Positions 1-5,847 of a DNA stretch of 7,129 bases are shown here, one piece after another; positions within the stretch are counted from its first letter, which is position 1, and each line of letters begins with the position of its first letter. This DNA is from Rubrobacter sp. (GTDB lineage Bacteria; Actinomycetota; Rubrobacteria; Rubrobacterales; Rubrobacteraceae). The notes below the pieces were generated by a model, which worked only from the letters and a program-made list of their open reading frames with translations, ran no database searches and had not been told where the DNA came from. Location: assembly GCA_016781705.1 (NCBI GenBank), contig JADDPV010000238.1, positions 1 through 7,129 of the forward strand, in the 5' to 3' direction. Position numbers and translations under genes: made by a program.

Positions 1-74
1 GGTAAAAGTCCCGCGGGCCTTCGTCGAACGTCTAACCGACGCTGTTTGCTACGCACCATGATGGCCAAAGTCCA

Positions 75-551
75 GTGAAGAACCCGCCCGTGGTGGAGAA
101 GATACGGATCCGCTACCAGGACATCGACACGTACGGGCACGTCAACAACGCGCTGCACGCGACCTACTTCGAGTCGTTGCGCATGGCGTACTGGAAGCGG
201 CTCGCCGAGCAACTGGACTTGGGGCCTTTGGAGGCCGGGGACCTCCCCGGGGCGCGCTACGTCCTCGCCGAGGCGACGATCAGGTACAAGGCCTCGATCT
301 TCCTGAAAGATTCCCTCTTCGGGGCCGCGAGCGTGCGCGCGGTCGGGAACCGCTCTTTCGTCATGGACTACGAGCTGCGCGTCGGGGAGAGCTTCGAGGG
401 GGGCCGCCTCGTTGCCGGAGGCGAGAGCGCCCAGGTCTTCTACCAAGCGCAGACCGGGGAGGTGAAGCCCCGCCCCGAGTGGTTCCTCACCGCCATCGCC
501 GAGCTGGAAGGACGCCCCGAGGAGTCCTTCGCGCCGGAGAAGCGCTCCTAG
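75..551 (+). CDS. Acyl-CoA thioesterase, 4HBT hotdog fold (FadM/YbgC-like)
   Basis: This 158-residue protein has the size of a single hotdog-domain thioesterase, a cytoplasmic family that hydrolyses acyl-CoA thioesters and forms dimers or tetramers. The signature lies at residues 14-36: YQDIDTYGHVNN (14-25), then a YFE..R segment (31-36), matching the D-x-D-x-x-GHVNN pattern of 4-hydroxybenzoyl-CoA thioesterase and FadM relatives. The family's catalytic Asp would be D16 or D18. The substrate cannot be read from the sequence; long-chain or 3-hydroxyacyl-CoA are typical for FadM-type members. The start is uncertain. GTG at 75 has no clear Shine-Dalgarno, and in-frame GTGs at 90 and 93 are alternatives that keep the whole domain. 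GTG 75 overlaps a TGA closing a frame that is open from the window edge, so translational coupling to an upstream gene is possible but unproven. The aldo/keto reductase follows after 49 bp on the same strand, probably in one transcript. Confidence 0.88.
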   Translation: MKNPPVVEKIRIRYQDIDTYGHVNNALHATYFESLRMAYWKRLAEQLDLGPLEAGDLPGARYVLAEATIRYKASIFLKDSLFGAASVRAVGNRSFVMDYELRVGESFEGGRLVAGGESAQVFYQAQTGEVKPRPEWFLTAIAELEGRPEESFAPEKRS

Positions 552-590
552 CGGCCCGGGATGGTACGGTAAGCGGGATCGGTCGCGTAG

Positions 591-596
591 GGAGGT
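591..596 (+). promoter_or_regulatory. Ribosome binding site of the aldo/keto reductase
   Basis: GGAGGT lies 4 nt before the ATG at 601 and fixes that start. A weak extended -10-like sequence, TGGTACGGT (562-570), lies upstream but has no matching -35, so a separate promoter for this gene is only a possibility. Confidence 0.75.
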
Positions 597-600
597 CACG

Positions 601-1374
601 ATGGAGTATCAGGAGATCAAAGGCAAAGACGTCCCCGCCCTGGGCCTGGGCACCTGGCTGCTCTCCGGCAGGGAGTGCGCGAAAGCCGTCGAGCGCGCCC
701 TCGGGATAGGCTACCGCCACGTGGATACCGCCCAGATGTACGGCAACGAGGCTGAGGTCGGGCGGGGCATGGTGGGCTCCGGGGTGGACCGCGGGGAGGT
801 CTTCGTCGTCACCAAGCTTCGCACCTCCAACTTCTCCCACGACGCCGTTCTCCGCTCGACCGAAGAGAGCCTGCGCAAGCTCGGCACGGACTACGTGGAC
901 CTGTTGCTCATGCACTGGCCCAACCCGAGCGTGCCGGTGGGGGAAACGCTGGGCGCGATGCGCGAGCTCCAGGAAGGGGGAAGCGTCCGGCACGTGGGCG
1001 TCAGCAACTTCTCGCCCTCCCAGGTCGAGGAGGCCGCGGGGTACGCGGAGGTGTTCTGCAACCAGGTCGAGTACCATCCATACCGGGCGCAAGGAAGGCT
1101 CTTGCAGCAGGCCAGGGAGATGGACTACCTGCTCACGGCCTACAGCCCCGTCGCGAAGGGCGCCGTCCTCGACGACGCGACGCTAGAGGAGATCGGGGCC
1201 GCCCACGGCGGCAAGACGCCGGCGCAGGTGGCCTTGCGGTGGCTGATCCAGCAAGACAAAGTCGCCGCCATCCCCAAAGCGGCTTCCGAGGAGCACCTCA
1301 AAGCCAACCTCGACGTCTTCGACTTCGAGCTCACGGACGAGGAGATGGAGCGGATTTCCGCCCTGAGCCGCTGA
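601..1374 (+). CDS. Aldo/keto reductase (AKR superfamily, DkgA/B-like)
   Basis: A 257-residue NADPH-dependent oxidoreductase with a TIM-barrel fold; the length is slightly short of the usual 260-280 for bacterial AKRs resembling 2,5-diketo-D-gluconate reductase. The catalytic tetrad is complete: D42 (in YRHVDTAQMYGNE, 38-50), Y47, K72 (VVTKL) and H105 (LLMHWP). Other family landmarks are GVSNFS (133-138), NQVEYHPY (154-161) and the cofactor phosphate-binding loop IPKAAS (224-229), where the usual IPKS serine is replaced by Ala. The product would reduce aldehydes or ketoses to alcohols in the cytoplasm; the natural substrate is not apparent. It lies 49 bp after the thioesterase and is probably co-transcribed with it, though no shared pathway is evident. 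The ATG start at 601 has a strong GGAGGT upstream. A hairpin overlapping the stop codon may end the transcript. Confidence 0.93.
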   Translation: MEYQEIKGKDVPALGLGTWLLSGRECAKAVERALGIGYRHVDTAQMYGNEAEVGRGMVGSGVDRGEVFVVTKLRTSNFSHDAVLRSTEESLRKLGTDYVDLLLMHWPNPSVPVGETLGAMRELQEGGSVRHVGVSNFSPSQVEEAAGYAEVFCNQVEYHPYRAQGRLLQQAREMDYLLTAYSPVAKGAVLDDATLEEIGAAHGGKTPAQVALRWLIQQDKVAAIPKAASEEHLKANLDVFDFELTDEEMERISALSR

Positions 1375-1406
1375 GAGGCGTCCTGCTCTAAGGAGCGCGG
1401 TCTCTC
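1373..1406 (+). terminator. Candidate terminator hairpin after the thioesterase-AKR pair
   Basis: An imperfect stem begins in the AKR stop codon. GAGAG (1373-1377), GCG (1378-1380) and TCCT (1381-1384) pair with AGGA (1391-1394), CGC (1396-1398) and CTCTC (1402-1406). The loop is 6 nt, with a one-base bulge at 1395 and a three-base bulge at 1399-1401. No true T-tract follows, only GGTTTGG about 12 nt on. It separates this gene pair from mrr. Energy was not calculated. Confidence 0.4.
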
Positions 1407-1428
1407 TGAGCGGTCGGTTTGGTCGTCC

Positions 1429-1437
1429 TGGTATCCT
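1429..1437 (+). promoter_or_regulatory. Candidate extended -10 promoter for a leaderless mrr transcript
   Basis: TGGTATCCT is an extended -10 (TGn plus TATCCT, fitting TAnnnT). Its last base is 7 nt before the GTG start at 1445, so transcription would begin at or next to the start codon. No Shine-Dalgarno precedes this GTG, which agrees with a leaderless mRNA, a common arrangement in actinobacteria. No good -35 is present. Confidence 0.4.
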
Positions 1438-1444
1438 GTGAATC

Positions 1445-2308
1445 GTGGAAGTCCCGACCTTTGATAAGCTCATGAACCCTACTCTGGCTGCCCTCCGGTG
1501 CCTGGGCGGTAGCGCGTCCATCACCGAGCTGCTTGAGCAAGTCATCGAAGACTTGCAACTTCCGCGAGAGGTCGTCGAACGTCCCCACCCGGGTAAGAGA
1601 AGTCAGACCGAGCTCGAGTATAGGTTAGCTTGGGCGCGCACGTACCTCAAGAAGTACGGCCTGATCGCAAACTCCTCGCGCGGGGTATGGGCGCTCACTT
1701 CGAAGGGGACCGAAGCGGACGAGGTAGACCCGCGGGCTGTGGTCCGGTTTGCGCGCGAGCAAGACGCGCGGGAGCGTCAGGGCAGGACCGAGCTGGAGGA
1801 AACGCCTGGCCCGCAAGCGGAAAGAGAAGACGCCGAAGAAGAAACGGCCACCTGGCGCGAGACGCTGATGACCACACTTCTAAGCATGTCACCTGATGCC
1901 TTCGAGCGTCTGTGCCAACGCCTGCTGCGGGAGTCAGGATTTATACAGGTAGAAGTTACAGGGCGTACCGGCGACGGTGGCATAGACGGCCACGGCGTGG
2001 TGCGAGTGGCCGGCCTGCTGAGCTTCCCGGTCATCTTCCAGTGCAAACGCTACCGAAACACCGTCTCCGCGGGGACCGTAAGGGACTTCCGCGGGGCGAT
2101 GGTGGGTCGGGCGGACAAGGGTTTGATCATCACCACGGGCAGCTTTACCCCGGCGGCGAGCCAAGAGGCCACCCGCGACGGTGCTCCGCCGATAGATCTG
2201 ATAGACGGCGAACAACTGATAGACAAGTTGAAGGACCTGAAACTCGGGGTCGAAACGAAGCAGGTCGAGGTCGTCGAGGTGAACCTGGAGTGGTTCGCCG
2301 CGATATAG
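1445..2308 (+). CDS. mrr: Mrr-type restriction endonuclease (type IV)
   Basis: The 287-residue protein resembles E. coli Mrr along its whole length. Residues 1-95 form the Mrr_N winged-helix domain: MEVPTFDKL at the N-terminus parallels the Mrr start, and SSRGVWALTSKG (77-88) is the conserved end of that domain. A Glu/Arg-rich linker (about 100-137) leads to the Mrr catalytic domain (about 138-270), a PD-(D/E)xK nuclease with GRTGDGGIDG (173-182, metal-binding D181) and FQCKRY (198-203, Q199 and K201), then GLIITTGSFT (226-235). E. coli Mrr cleaves DNA carrying foreign methylation; the specificity here is unknown. The match from residue 2 supports the GTG at 1445 over the ATG at 1472. No modification methylase is in the window, as expected for a stand-alone type IV enzyme. 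Several stretches (for example 1620-1630 and 1940-1960) use AT-ending codons more than the neighbours, which hints at horizontal acquisition. A convergent ribokinase gene ends 9 bp beyond its stop. Confidence 0.92.
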   Translation: MEVPTFDKLMNPTLAALRCLGGSASITELLEQVIEDLQLPREVVERPHPGKRSQTELEYRLAWARTYLKKYGLIANSSRGVWALTSKGTEADEVDPRAVVRFAREQDARERQGRTELEETPGPQAEREDAEEETATWRETLMTTLLSMSPDAFERLCQRLLRESGFIQVEVTGRTGDGGIDGHGVVRVAGLLSFPVIFQCKRYRNTVSAGTVRDFRGAMVGRADKGLIITTGSFTPAASQEATRDGAPPIDLIDGEQLIDKLKDLKLGVETKQVEVVEVNLEWFAAI

Positions 2309-2327
2309 CCGCGTATCCTACCGGCTA
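2306..2327. terminator. Weak inverted repeat between convergent stop codons
   Basis: TAGCCG (2306-2311) and its complement CGGCTA (2322-2327) form a 6-bp stem with a 10-nt loop. The left arm starts with the mrr stop codon and the ribokinase stop lies in the loop. It could act in both directions, but the stem is short and no T-tract follows on either strand. Confidence 0.2.
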
Positions 2328-3223
2328 CTAAGTCTCTCCACCTCTTCCGGCGTCGGCAACGCCCCTTGCGCCCCCTCCCGCGCCACCGCCGCCGCCCCTG
2401 CCAAAACGGCGTAGGGAACCGCCTCTTCCAGCGACAAGCCTTCTGCCAGCCTCGCCGCCAGGGCCCCAACGAAGGCGTCCCCGGCCCCCGTGGTGTCCAC
2501 CGCCTCGACCTGCGGGGCGGGGAAGTTCCGAACCGTCCCCCCGGCGGCCAGAACCGCGCCCTTCGCGCCCAGCGTCACGACGGCCGAGGAGGGGCCGAGA
2601 CCGAGGAGCCTTTCGACCAGCTCCGTGGGGTCTCGCGCTTCCTCGCCGAGCAGGAAACGGGCCTCTGTCTCATTGACGACGAGGGGGTCGGGGAGGCGCA
2701 GCAGGCTTTCGGGGACTTGTCGCGCGGGAGCGAAGTTGAACAGGAAGCGCCCGCCGGCCCCGGTCACGAGGCTCGCTACCCGCTCGACGGCCTCGACGGG
2801 GACCTCCAGCTGCGCGACGAGAACGCGTGTTTCGCCCAAAGCGCCGGCCGCCTCGTCTACCTCTTCGGGGCCAAAGGAGCGGTTGGCGCCGGGGGAGACG
2901 ACGATGGCGTTCTCGCCGTCGGGGGTAACGGTGATGAAGGCGGAGCCGGTCGGCGCGTTGGGGACGGTCTTGACGTGTTGCGTGTCCACGCCGTTCTCGC
3001 TCAGGTTCTCGACGAGATCCCGGCCGAAAGCGTCCTCACCGACGCGCCCGAGCATAGTGACCCTGGCGCGTAAGCGGGCTGCGGCGACGGCGGCGTTGGC
3101 GCCCTTGCCACCGGGGAGGAGGGTGAGCCGGGCGTCGGTGACGGTCTCGCCGGGTTCGGGGCGGCGCTGGACGGTGAGCACGAAGTCCTGGTTTATGGAG
3201 CCGACGACGAACACCCCGCCCAC
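2318..3223 (-). CDS. rbsK: Ribokinase (PfkB family)
   Basis: ATP-dependent kinase that phosphorylates D-ribose to ribose 5-phosphate, linking ribose use to the pentose phosphate pathway in the cytoplasm. From the chosen GTG the protein is 301 residues, a normal ribokinase length. Visible motifs in order are GSINQD near residues 8-13 (sugar binding), LPGGKGANAAVAAARL at about 36-51 (PfkB signature 1), QLE at about 138-140, NETE at about 184-187, and DTTGAGDAFVGALA at about 243-256 (PfkB signature 2, with the catalytic Asp in GAGD). The C-terminal EGAQGALPTPEEV stretch also resembles ribokinases. The longest frame would begin at an ATG at 3262, but that codon lies inside a -10-like TACAAT. The GTG at 3223 has GGGAGGT 9 nt upstream and begins right before the first Rossmann-like strand (VFVVGSIN). 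It is a single gene with no ribose transporter or repressor nearby. Deoxyribokinase or another PfkB sugar kinase is a less likely alternative. Confidence 0.92.
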   Translation of the reverse strand: MGGVFVVGSINQDFVLTVQRRPEPGETVTDARLTLLPGGKGANAAVAAARLRARVTMLGRVGEDAFGRDLVENLSENGVDTQHVKTVPNAPTGSAFITVTPDGENAIVVSPGANRSFGPEEVDEAAGALGETRVLVAQLEVPVEAVERVASLVTGAGGRFLFNFAPARQVPESLLRLPDPLVVNETEARFLLGEEARDPTELVERLLGLGPSSAVVTLGAKGAVLAAGGTVRNFPAPQVEAVDTTGAGDAFVGALAARLAEGLSLEEAVPYAVLAGAAAVAREGAQGALPTPEEVERLSSR

Positions 3224-3232
3224 GAACTTCGC

Positions 3233-3239
3233 ACCTCCC
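3233..3239 (-). promoter_or_regulatory. Ribosome binding site that sets the ribokinase start
   Basis: GGGAGGT on the minus strand lies 9 nt before the GTG whose first base is 3223. It favours this start over the ATG at 3262, which has no comparable site. Confidence 0.65.
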
Positions 3240-3260
3240 GTCCCGGAGCCTCCCCTACGC

Positions 3261-3266
3261 ATTGTA
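3261..3266 (-). promoter_or_regulatory. Candidate -10 element of the ribokinase promoter
   Basis: TACAAT on the minus strand differs from TATAAT at one base and lies in a short AT-rich patch (GTTTACAAT) of a GC-rich region. Transcription would start near 3253-3254 and give a leader of about 30 nt containing the ribosome binding site. No convincing -35 is found at 16-18 bp spacing. Confidence 0.4.
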
Positions 3267-3296
3267 AACGATCCCGCGAACGCCGGAGTTCACGGC

Positions 3297-3328
3297 GGCT
3301 CGTCGAAGGATCGGTCCTTCAGCGAGCC
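3297..3328 (-). terminator. Candidate terminator hairpin of the sulfoquinovose/glycan operon
   Basis: This is the strongest hairpin in the 153-bp gap between ribokinase and flippase. GGCTCG (3297-3302) pairs with CGAGCC (3323-3328), and GAAGGA (3305-3310) with TCCTTC (3315-3320), around a 4-nt loop. The two stems are joined by a T-G wobble and one C-A mismatch, giving about 13 pairs over 14 positions. It lies about 90 nt after the flippase stop and before the ribokinase -10, where an operon terminator would be. It lacks a T-tract, so it could instead be a processing or stability element. The rest of the gap shows no supported gene. Confidence 0.45.
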
Positions 3329-3415
3329 GGGCTTTGAGCATCAGGATTCTTGCGGATGGGTCTCGCTTGTCGACGACAGCTCTCCCGGTGCGGTGGATCG
3401 GCTTCGTAAACGCCG

Positions 3416-4714
3416 CTATCGGGGACCGTCCACTCCCGGTACACGCCGCCGCGCCGCGAGGTAGAACGCTGTCTGGGAGGCGGTGGTGGCCACAGCGCCG
3501 AGCGCGAGGGAGAGGGAGATGCCGTCCAGGGTACCGGCCCCCGGTAACGTCGCCGCGCAGACGGCGGCGGTGAGGAGCCCGACGAGCCAGCCGAGGACGG
3601 CGAGGCGCGCGCGCCCGAGGGAGAAGAGGGCCTGGTTGAGCGTCTCCGACAGGAGGTAGAAGGCGGCGAGGGTCGCGAGCAGCACGAGCGCCTCCCGGCC
3701 CGCGCCGAAGCCCGGGCCGTAGAAGAGGCTCATGGCCCGCTCTCCGAAGAGCCACACGCCCGCCACGGTCGCGGCGCCGGCGAGCCCCACGGCCCCCGCA
3801 GCCTTGCCCACGAAGCGGTCGAGACCCCTCCGGCCCTCCGCCGCCAGCACGCGGCTCGCGTGCGGCAGGAGGCCGGCGATGGCGGGAGAGAGAACGTACT
3901 GAGGGACGCGCGCGAGGATGAGCGCCGCGAGCAGTATACCGGCCCGCTCCTGGGCGTCCGGGCCGCCTAGAGTGCTCACCAGGATGGGCCCGCCGTTCAT
4001 CAGCGCCTGGGCGAACGCCACGCACAGGAGCACCGGCCCGGCGAACCGGATCCCCTCGACGGCGCTGAAGGGTTCACCCTCTCGTTCGGGGGGCTCCCCG
4101 GGCACCTCCCGCACCAGCAGAACCCCGACCAGCGGCGCTAGCACGATCGCGGCGGCCGGCCCGGCCACACCCGCCCCCGCCACGAGAAGGACGCCAGAGA
4201 TCAAAGCCCGGCTCGAGGACTCCGCCACGTGCAGGGCACCCAGACGCGCGAAGCGCCGGTGCCCGCCGAACGTGCCGCGCCTGAAGTACTCGGGCGCGTA
4301 GGCCGCCACCGCGGCGACGAAAGCCAGCGTGAGCGTCCAGTCCCCCCCGAAGACACCCTTCGCCAGCAAGGGGCTCGCGGGCAGGGCGACCAGCAAAAAG
4401 ACCCCCAACAGCGTGAGTTGGAGGCGCTTCACCGAGAGGACGACCGGCCGCCAGTCTTCGTCGCGCGCCTCCCGCTCGGCAACGTAGCGCCCCAGGGTCT
4501 GGGTGAAGCCGGGCCAGATCGTCTGCACAGCCAGGAAGGTCGCCGCCCACAACACCCCGAGCCCGCCGTAGCCCTCCGGTCCCAGGACCCGCGCCGCGAG
4601 GCCGTGGAAGACGTAGGTCAGAACCCCGGAGACGGCGAACGCCCCCGCGACGTACAGGCTCCCCGCGCCCGCCCCCTGCCGGCGTCCCAGGACGCCGAGC
4701 AAAGCGCCCCTCAA
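3416..4714 (-). CDS. Polysaccharide flippase (Wzx-like, MOP superfamily)
   Basis: A 432-residue integral membrane protein with about 11-12 predicted hydrophobic segments (roughly 16-38, 48-68, 96-116, 126-146, 167-202, 222-242, 256-283, 303-323, 340-360, 367-387 and 397-420), the size and layout of Wzx/MVF-type lipid-linked oligosaccharide flippases. The segment LAARVLGPEGYGGLGVLWA (39-57) is the usual first-loop signature (a vLGpeeYG motif) of polysaccharide biosynthesis exporters. Family members move undecaprenyl-linked glycans from the inner to the outer face of the membrane; the substrate here is inferred only from the sulfoquinovose and glycosyltransferase genes upstream. The start is a TTG at 4714 with AAGG 4 nt upstream; an in-frame stop lies close above it, so no longer start is available. 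It follows the glycosyltransferase by 33 nt. A small hairpin (GAAGC/GCTTC, 4737-4749) covers the glycosyltransferase stop. It is the last gene of the operon. Confidence 0.85.
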   Translation of the reverse strand: MRGALLGVLGRRQGAGAGSLYVAGAFAVSGVLTYVFHGLAARVLGPEGYGGLGVLWAATFLAVQTIWPGFTQTLGRYVAEREARDEDWRPVVLSVKRLQLTLLGVFLLVALPASPLLAKGVFGGDWTLTLAFVAAVAAYAPEYFRRGTFGGHRRFARLGALHVAESSSRALISGVLLVAGAGVAGPAAAIVLAPLVGVLLVREVPGEPPEREGEPFSAVEGIRFAGPVLLCVAFAQALMNGGPILVSTLGGPDAQERAGILLAALILARVPQYVLSPAIAGLLPHASRVLAAEGRRGLDRFVGKAAGAVGLAGAATVAGVWLFGERAMSLFYGPGFGAGREALVLLATLAAFYLLSETLNQALFSLGRARLAVLGWLVGLLTAAVCAATLPGAGTLDGISLSLALGAVATTASQTAFYLAARRRVPGVDGPR

Positions 4715-4747
4715 AAAGCCTTCACGGCGTCATCCCGAAGCCCGGCT

Positions 4748-5386
4748 TCAGGCTGGCCTACCGCGCAACCACGTGCGGACGATGACCCACATGACCTCCA
4801 TGGGGTACCACAGGCGCGGCGGCTTCTTGCTCTCGCCCTCGGCGCGCTTGAGCATGGAGCATGGGACTTCCTTGATGCGCAGCCCGTTCCTGTGCGCCTC
4901 CAGGAGGACCTCGTTGGTCTCGAACTGCTCCTCGCGCAGGTCCAGCTTCTCGAGCTCCGCGCCCCGGATGGCCCTGAGGCCGCTGGTGCAGTCCGTGATC
5001 CTGCGCCTCGTGAGCAGCGAGACCAGCCTGGAGAAGAACACGACGCCCAAGTGCCGGACGCTCCCGGCCTCCTCGTAGTAGCCCAAAAAGCGCGACCCTA
5101 TGACGAAGTCCGCCTCCTCGTCGATGACGGGCTTCACGACGCGCTCTATCTCCTCGGGTTGGTATTGCCCGTCGGCGTCGATGGTGACCACTATCTCCGC
5201 CTTCTCCAGGCGGGCTATCTCGAAGCCCACGTGCAGCGCGTCGCCCTTGCCCAGCCTGACGGCGAGGGTGGCGACCGGGACGCCGCTCCGCAGGGCCACG
5301 GCCTCCGTGTCGTCGGTCGCGCCGTCCACGAGCACGACCGTCTTCGTCTCTCGTCCCAGCACGCTCTCGGGCACCCTACCGAGCAC
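4748..5386 (-). CDS. Family 2 glycosyltransferase, main body (DPM/DPG-synthase-like), split by a -1 frameshift
   Basis: From GTG 5386 this frame encodes 212 residues of a GT-A glycosyltransferase resembling dolichol-phosphate mannose/glucose synthases: VVLVDGATDDT (17-27, in place of the usual VDDGSxDxT), GKGDAL (47-52), the metal-binding TIDADGQYQPEEI (68-80), IGSRF (96-100) and TSGLRAI (134-140). It transfers a sugar from a nucleotide donor, often to a polyprenyl phosphate, at the cytoplasmic membrane face. The first strand of the fold, VLVLVPAYNEGG, is missing from this frame; it is encoded at 5398-5433 in the frame of the upstream DUF2304 gene. Reading -1 at the G-run joins them as PAYNEGGTIADVLGRVP, a normal GT2 start, and gives a 366-residue fusion. 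Re-initiation at GTG 5386, 5 nt after the upstream stop, would make a protein without the nucleotide-binding strand and probably inactive. A TAA closes this frame just upstream of the G-run, so no longer start exists. Confidence 0.85.
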   Translation of the reverse strand: MLGRVPESVLGRETKTVVLVDGATDDTEAVALRSGVPVATLAVRLGKGDALHVGFEIARLEKAEIVVTIDADGQYQPEEIERVVKPVIDEEADFVIGSRFLGYYEEAGSVRHLGVVFFSRLVSLLTRRRITDCTSGLRAIRGAELEKLDLREEQFETNEVLLEAHRNGLRIKEVPCSMLKRAEGESKKPPRLWYPMEVMWVIVRTWLRGRPA

Positions 5387-5404
5387 GTCCGCTATCGTCC
5401 CCCC
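5361..5404 (-). other. Candidate -1 frameshift signal (slippery heptamer plus stem-loop)
   Basis: On the minus strand, zero-frame codons GAG GGG GGA CGA TAG contain the heptamer G GGG GGA (5404-5398), which fits X XXY YYZ. After a 9-nt spacer (5397-5389) holding the zero-frame TAG, ACGTGCTCGG (5388-5379) pairs with CCGAGAGCGT (5370-5361) around an 8-nt loop, with one wobble and one G-A mismatch. A -1 slip continues with ACG ATA GCG, restoring the glycosyltransferase. A missing G in the 6-G run, real or from sequencing, would look the same. Confidence 0.5.
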
Positions 5405-5847
5405 TCGTTATACGCGGGAACGAGGACCAGGACCCTGCCGGGTTGCGCCCCTCTTGCCGCCTGTCCGTGCGGCGTGAGCATCTCCGGCGAGCCGAATCGG
5501 GCCATGTACTCTCTCAAGGCGAGGGCGTCGACGATCTCCCTGCCGCGCCGGCGGGCGGTCCCCACCTGGCCGAGCAGGTACAGGAACAGGCCGAAGAGCA
5601 GCAGGCTCGCGAACGACAGCAGCGCGAAGGCGCGGTTCTTCAGCCCGAAGAGCCGGGTGAACACCTCGCCCACCTGCGGGAAGACCGAGACCACCACGAC
5701 CCCCGCCGCTATGAGCAGCGCGAGGAGCAGCTCGAACCTGCTCCACCCGCCGCGGCGGAAGCTCCCGATGCCGTAGGCGGCGAAGAGCGCGGCGACGAGC
5801 ACGCCGCCCAGCCGCACGTGCTCCGCCGCCAGCAGCTCCGGGATCAT
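5392..5847 (-). CDS. DUF2304-like membrane protein running into the N-terminus of a GT2 domain
   Basis: The 151-residue zero-frame product has three hydrophobic segments (about 12-28, 38-57 and 73-96), then a basic helical stretch (99-119, ending ALREYMARFG). This is the layout of DUF2304 proteins, small membrane proteins often found beside polyprenyl-phosphate glycosyltransferases. DUF2304 proteins usually end after that helix; this one continues with a short linker and RVLVLVPAYNEGG (138-150), the first strand and loop of a GT2 domain, and then stops after one more residue (R151). No stop separates the two parts in this frame, so the intact design is a single membrane-anchored glycosyltransferase. 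The ATG at 5847 overlaps the TGA of the sulfoquinovose synthase gene (ATGA), indicating translational coupling. On its own the short product could be a stable membrane partner. DUF2304 membership rests on topology and context only. Confidence 0.75.
   Translation of the reverse strand: MIPELLAAEHVRLGGVLVAALFAAYGIGSFRRGGWSRFELLLALLIAAGVVVVSVFPQVGEVFTRLFGLKNRAFALLSFASLLLFGLFLYLLGQVGTARRRGREIVDALALREYMARFGSPEMLTPHGQAARGAQPGRVLVLVPAYNEGGR

Noticed and set aside
1..78. Possible C-terminal tail of an upstream gene: frame 1 is open to a TGA at 76-78 that overlaps the thioesterase GTG, and frame 2 is open to a TGA at 59-61.
   Set aside because: Both tails are short and neither shows a recognisable motif. 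Third-position GC does not clearly favour either, so no gene can be assigned.
487..1092. A 201-codon minus-strand open frame opposite the thioesterase end and the AKR gene.
   Set aside because: It is antisense to a clear AKR with an intact tetrad; long antisense frames are expected at this GC content, and the product resembles no family.
2490..3464. A 324-codon plus-strand open frame opposite ribokinase.
   Set aside because: Its Ser/Thr/Arg/Pro-rich product is a typical GC-rich antisense shadow, while the opposite strand encodes both PfkB signatures.
3255..4025. A 256-codon minus-strand frame overlapping the end of the flippase and extending through the intergenic gap.
   Set aside because: Most of it is an Arg/Gly/Pro-rich off-frame reading of the flippase. 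The tail in the gap is less skewed but matches nothing I recognise, and the hairpin and promoter explain that region better.
4737..4749. Small hairpin GAAGC-CCG-GCTTC over the glycosyltransferase stop codon.
   Set aside because: Only a 5-bp stem inside an apparent operon; too small to call a terminator or attenuator.
4229..5776. A 515-codon plus-strand open frame opposite the flippase and glycosyltransferase.
   Set aside because: Low-complexity Gln/Arg/Ala/Pro-rich product with no domain; the minus strand carries well-recognised glycosyltransferase and flippase proteins.
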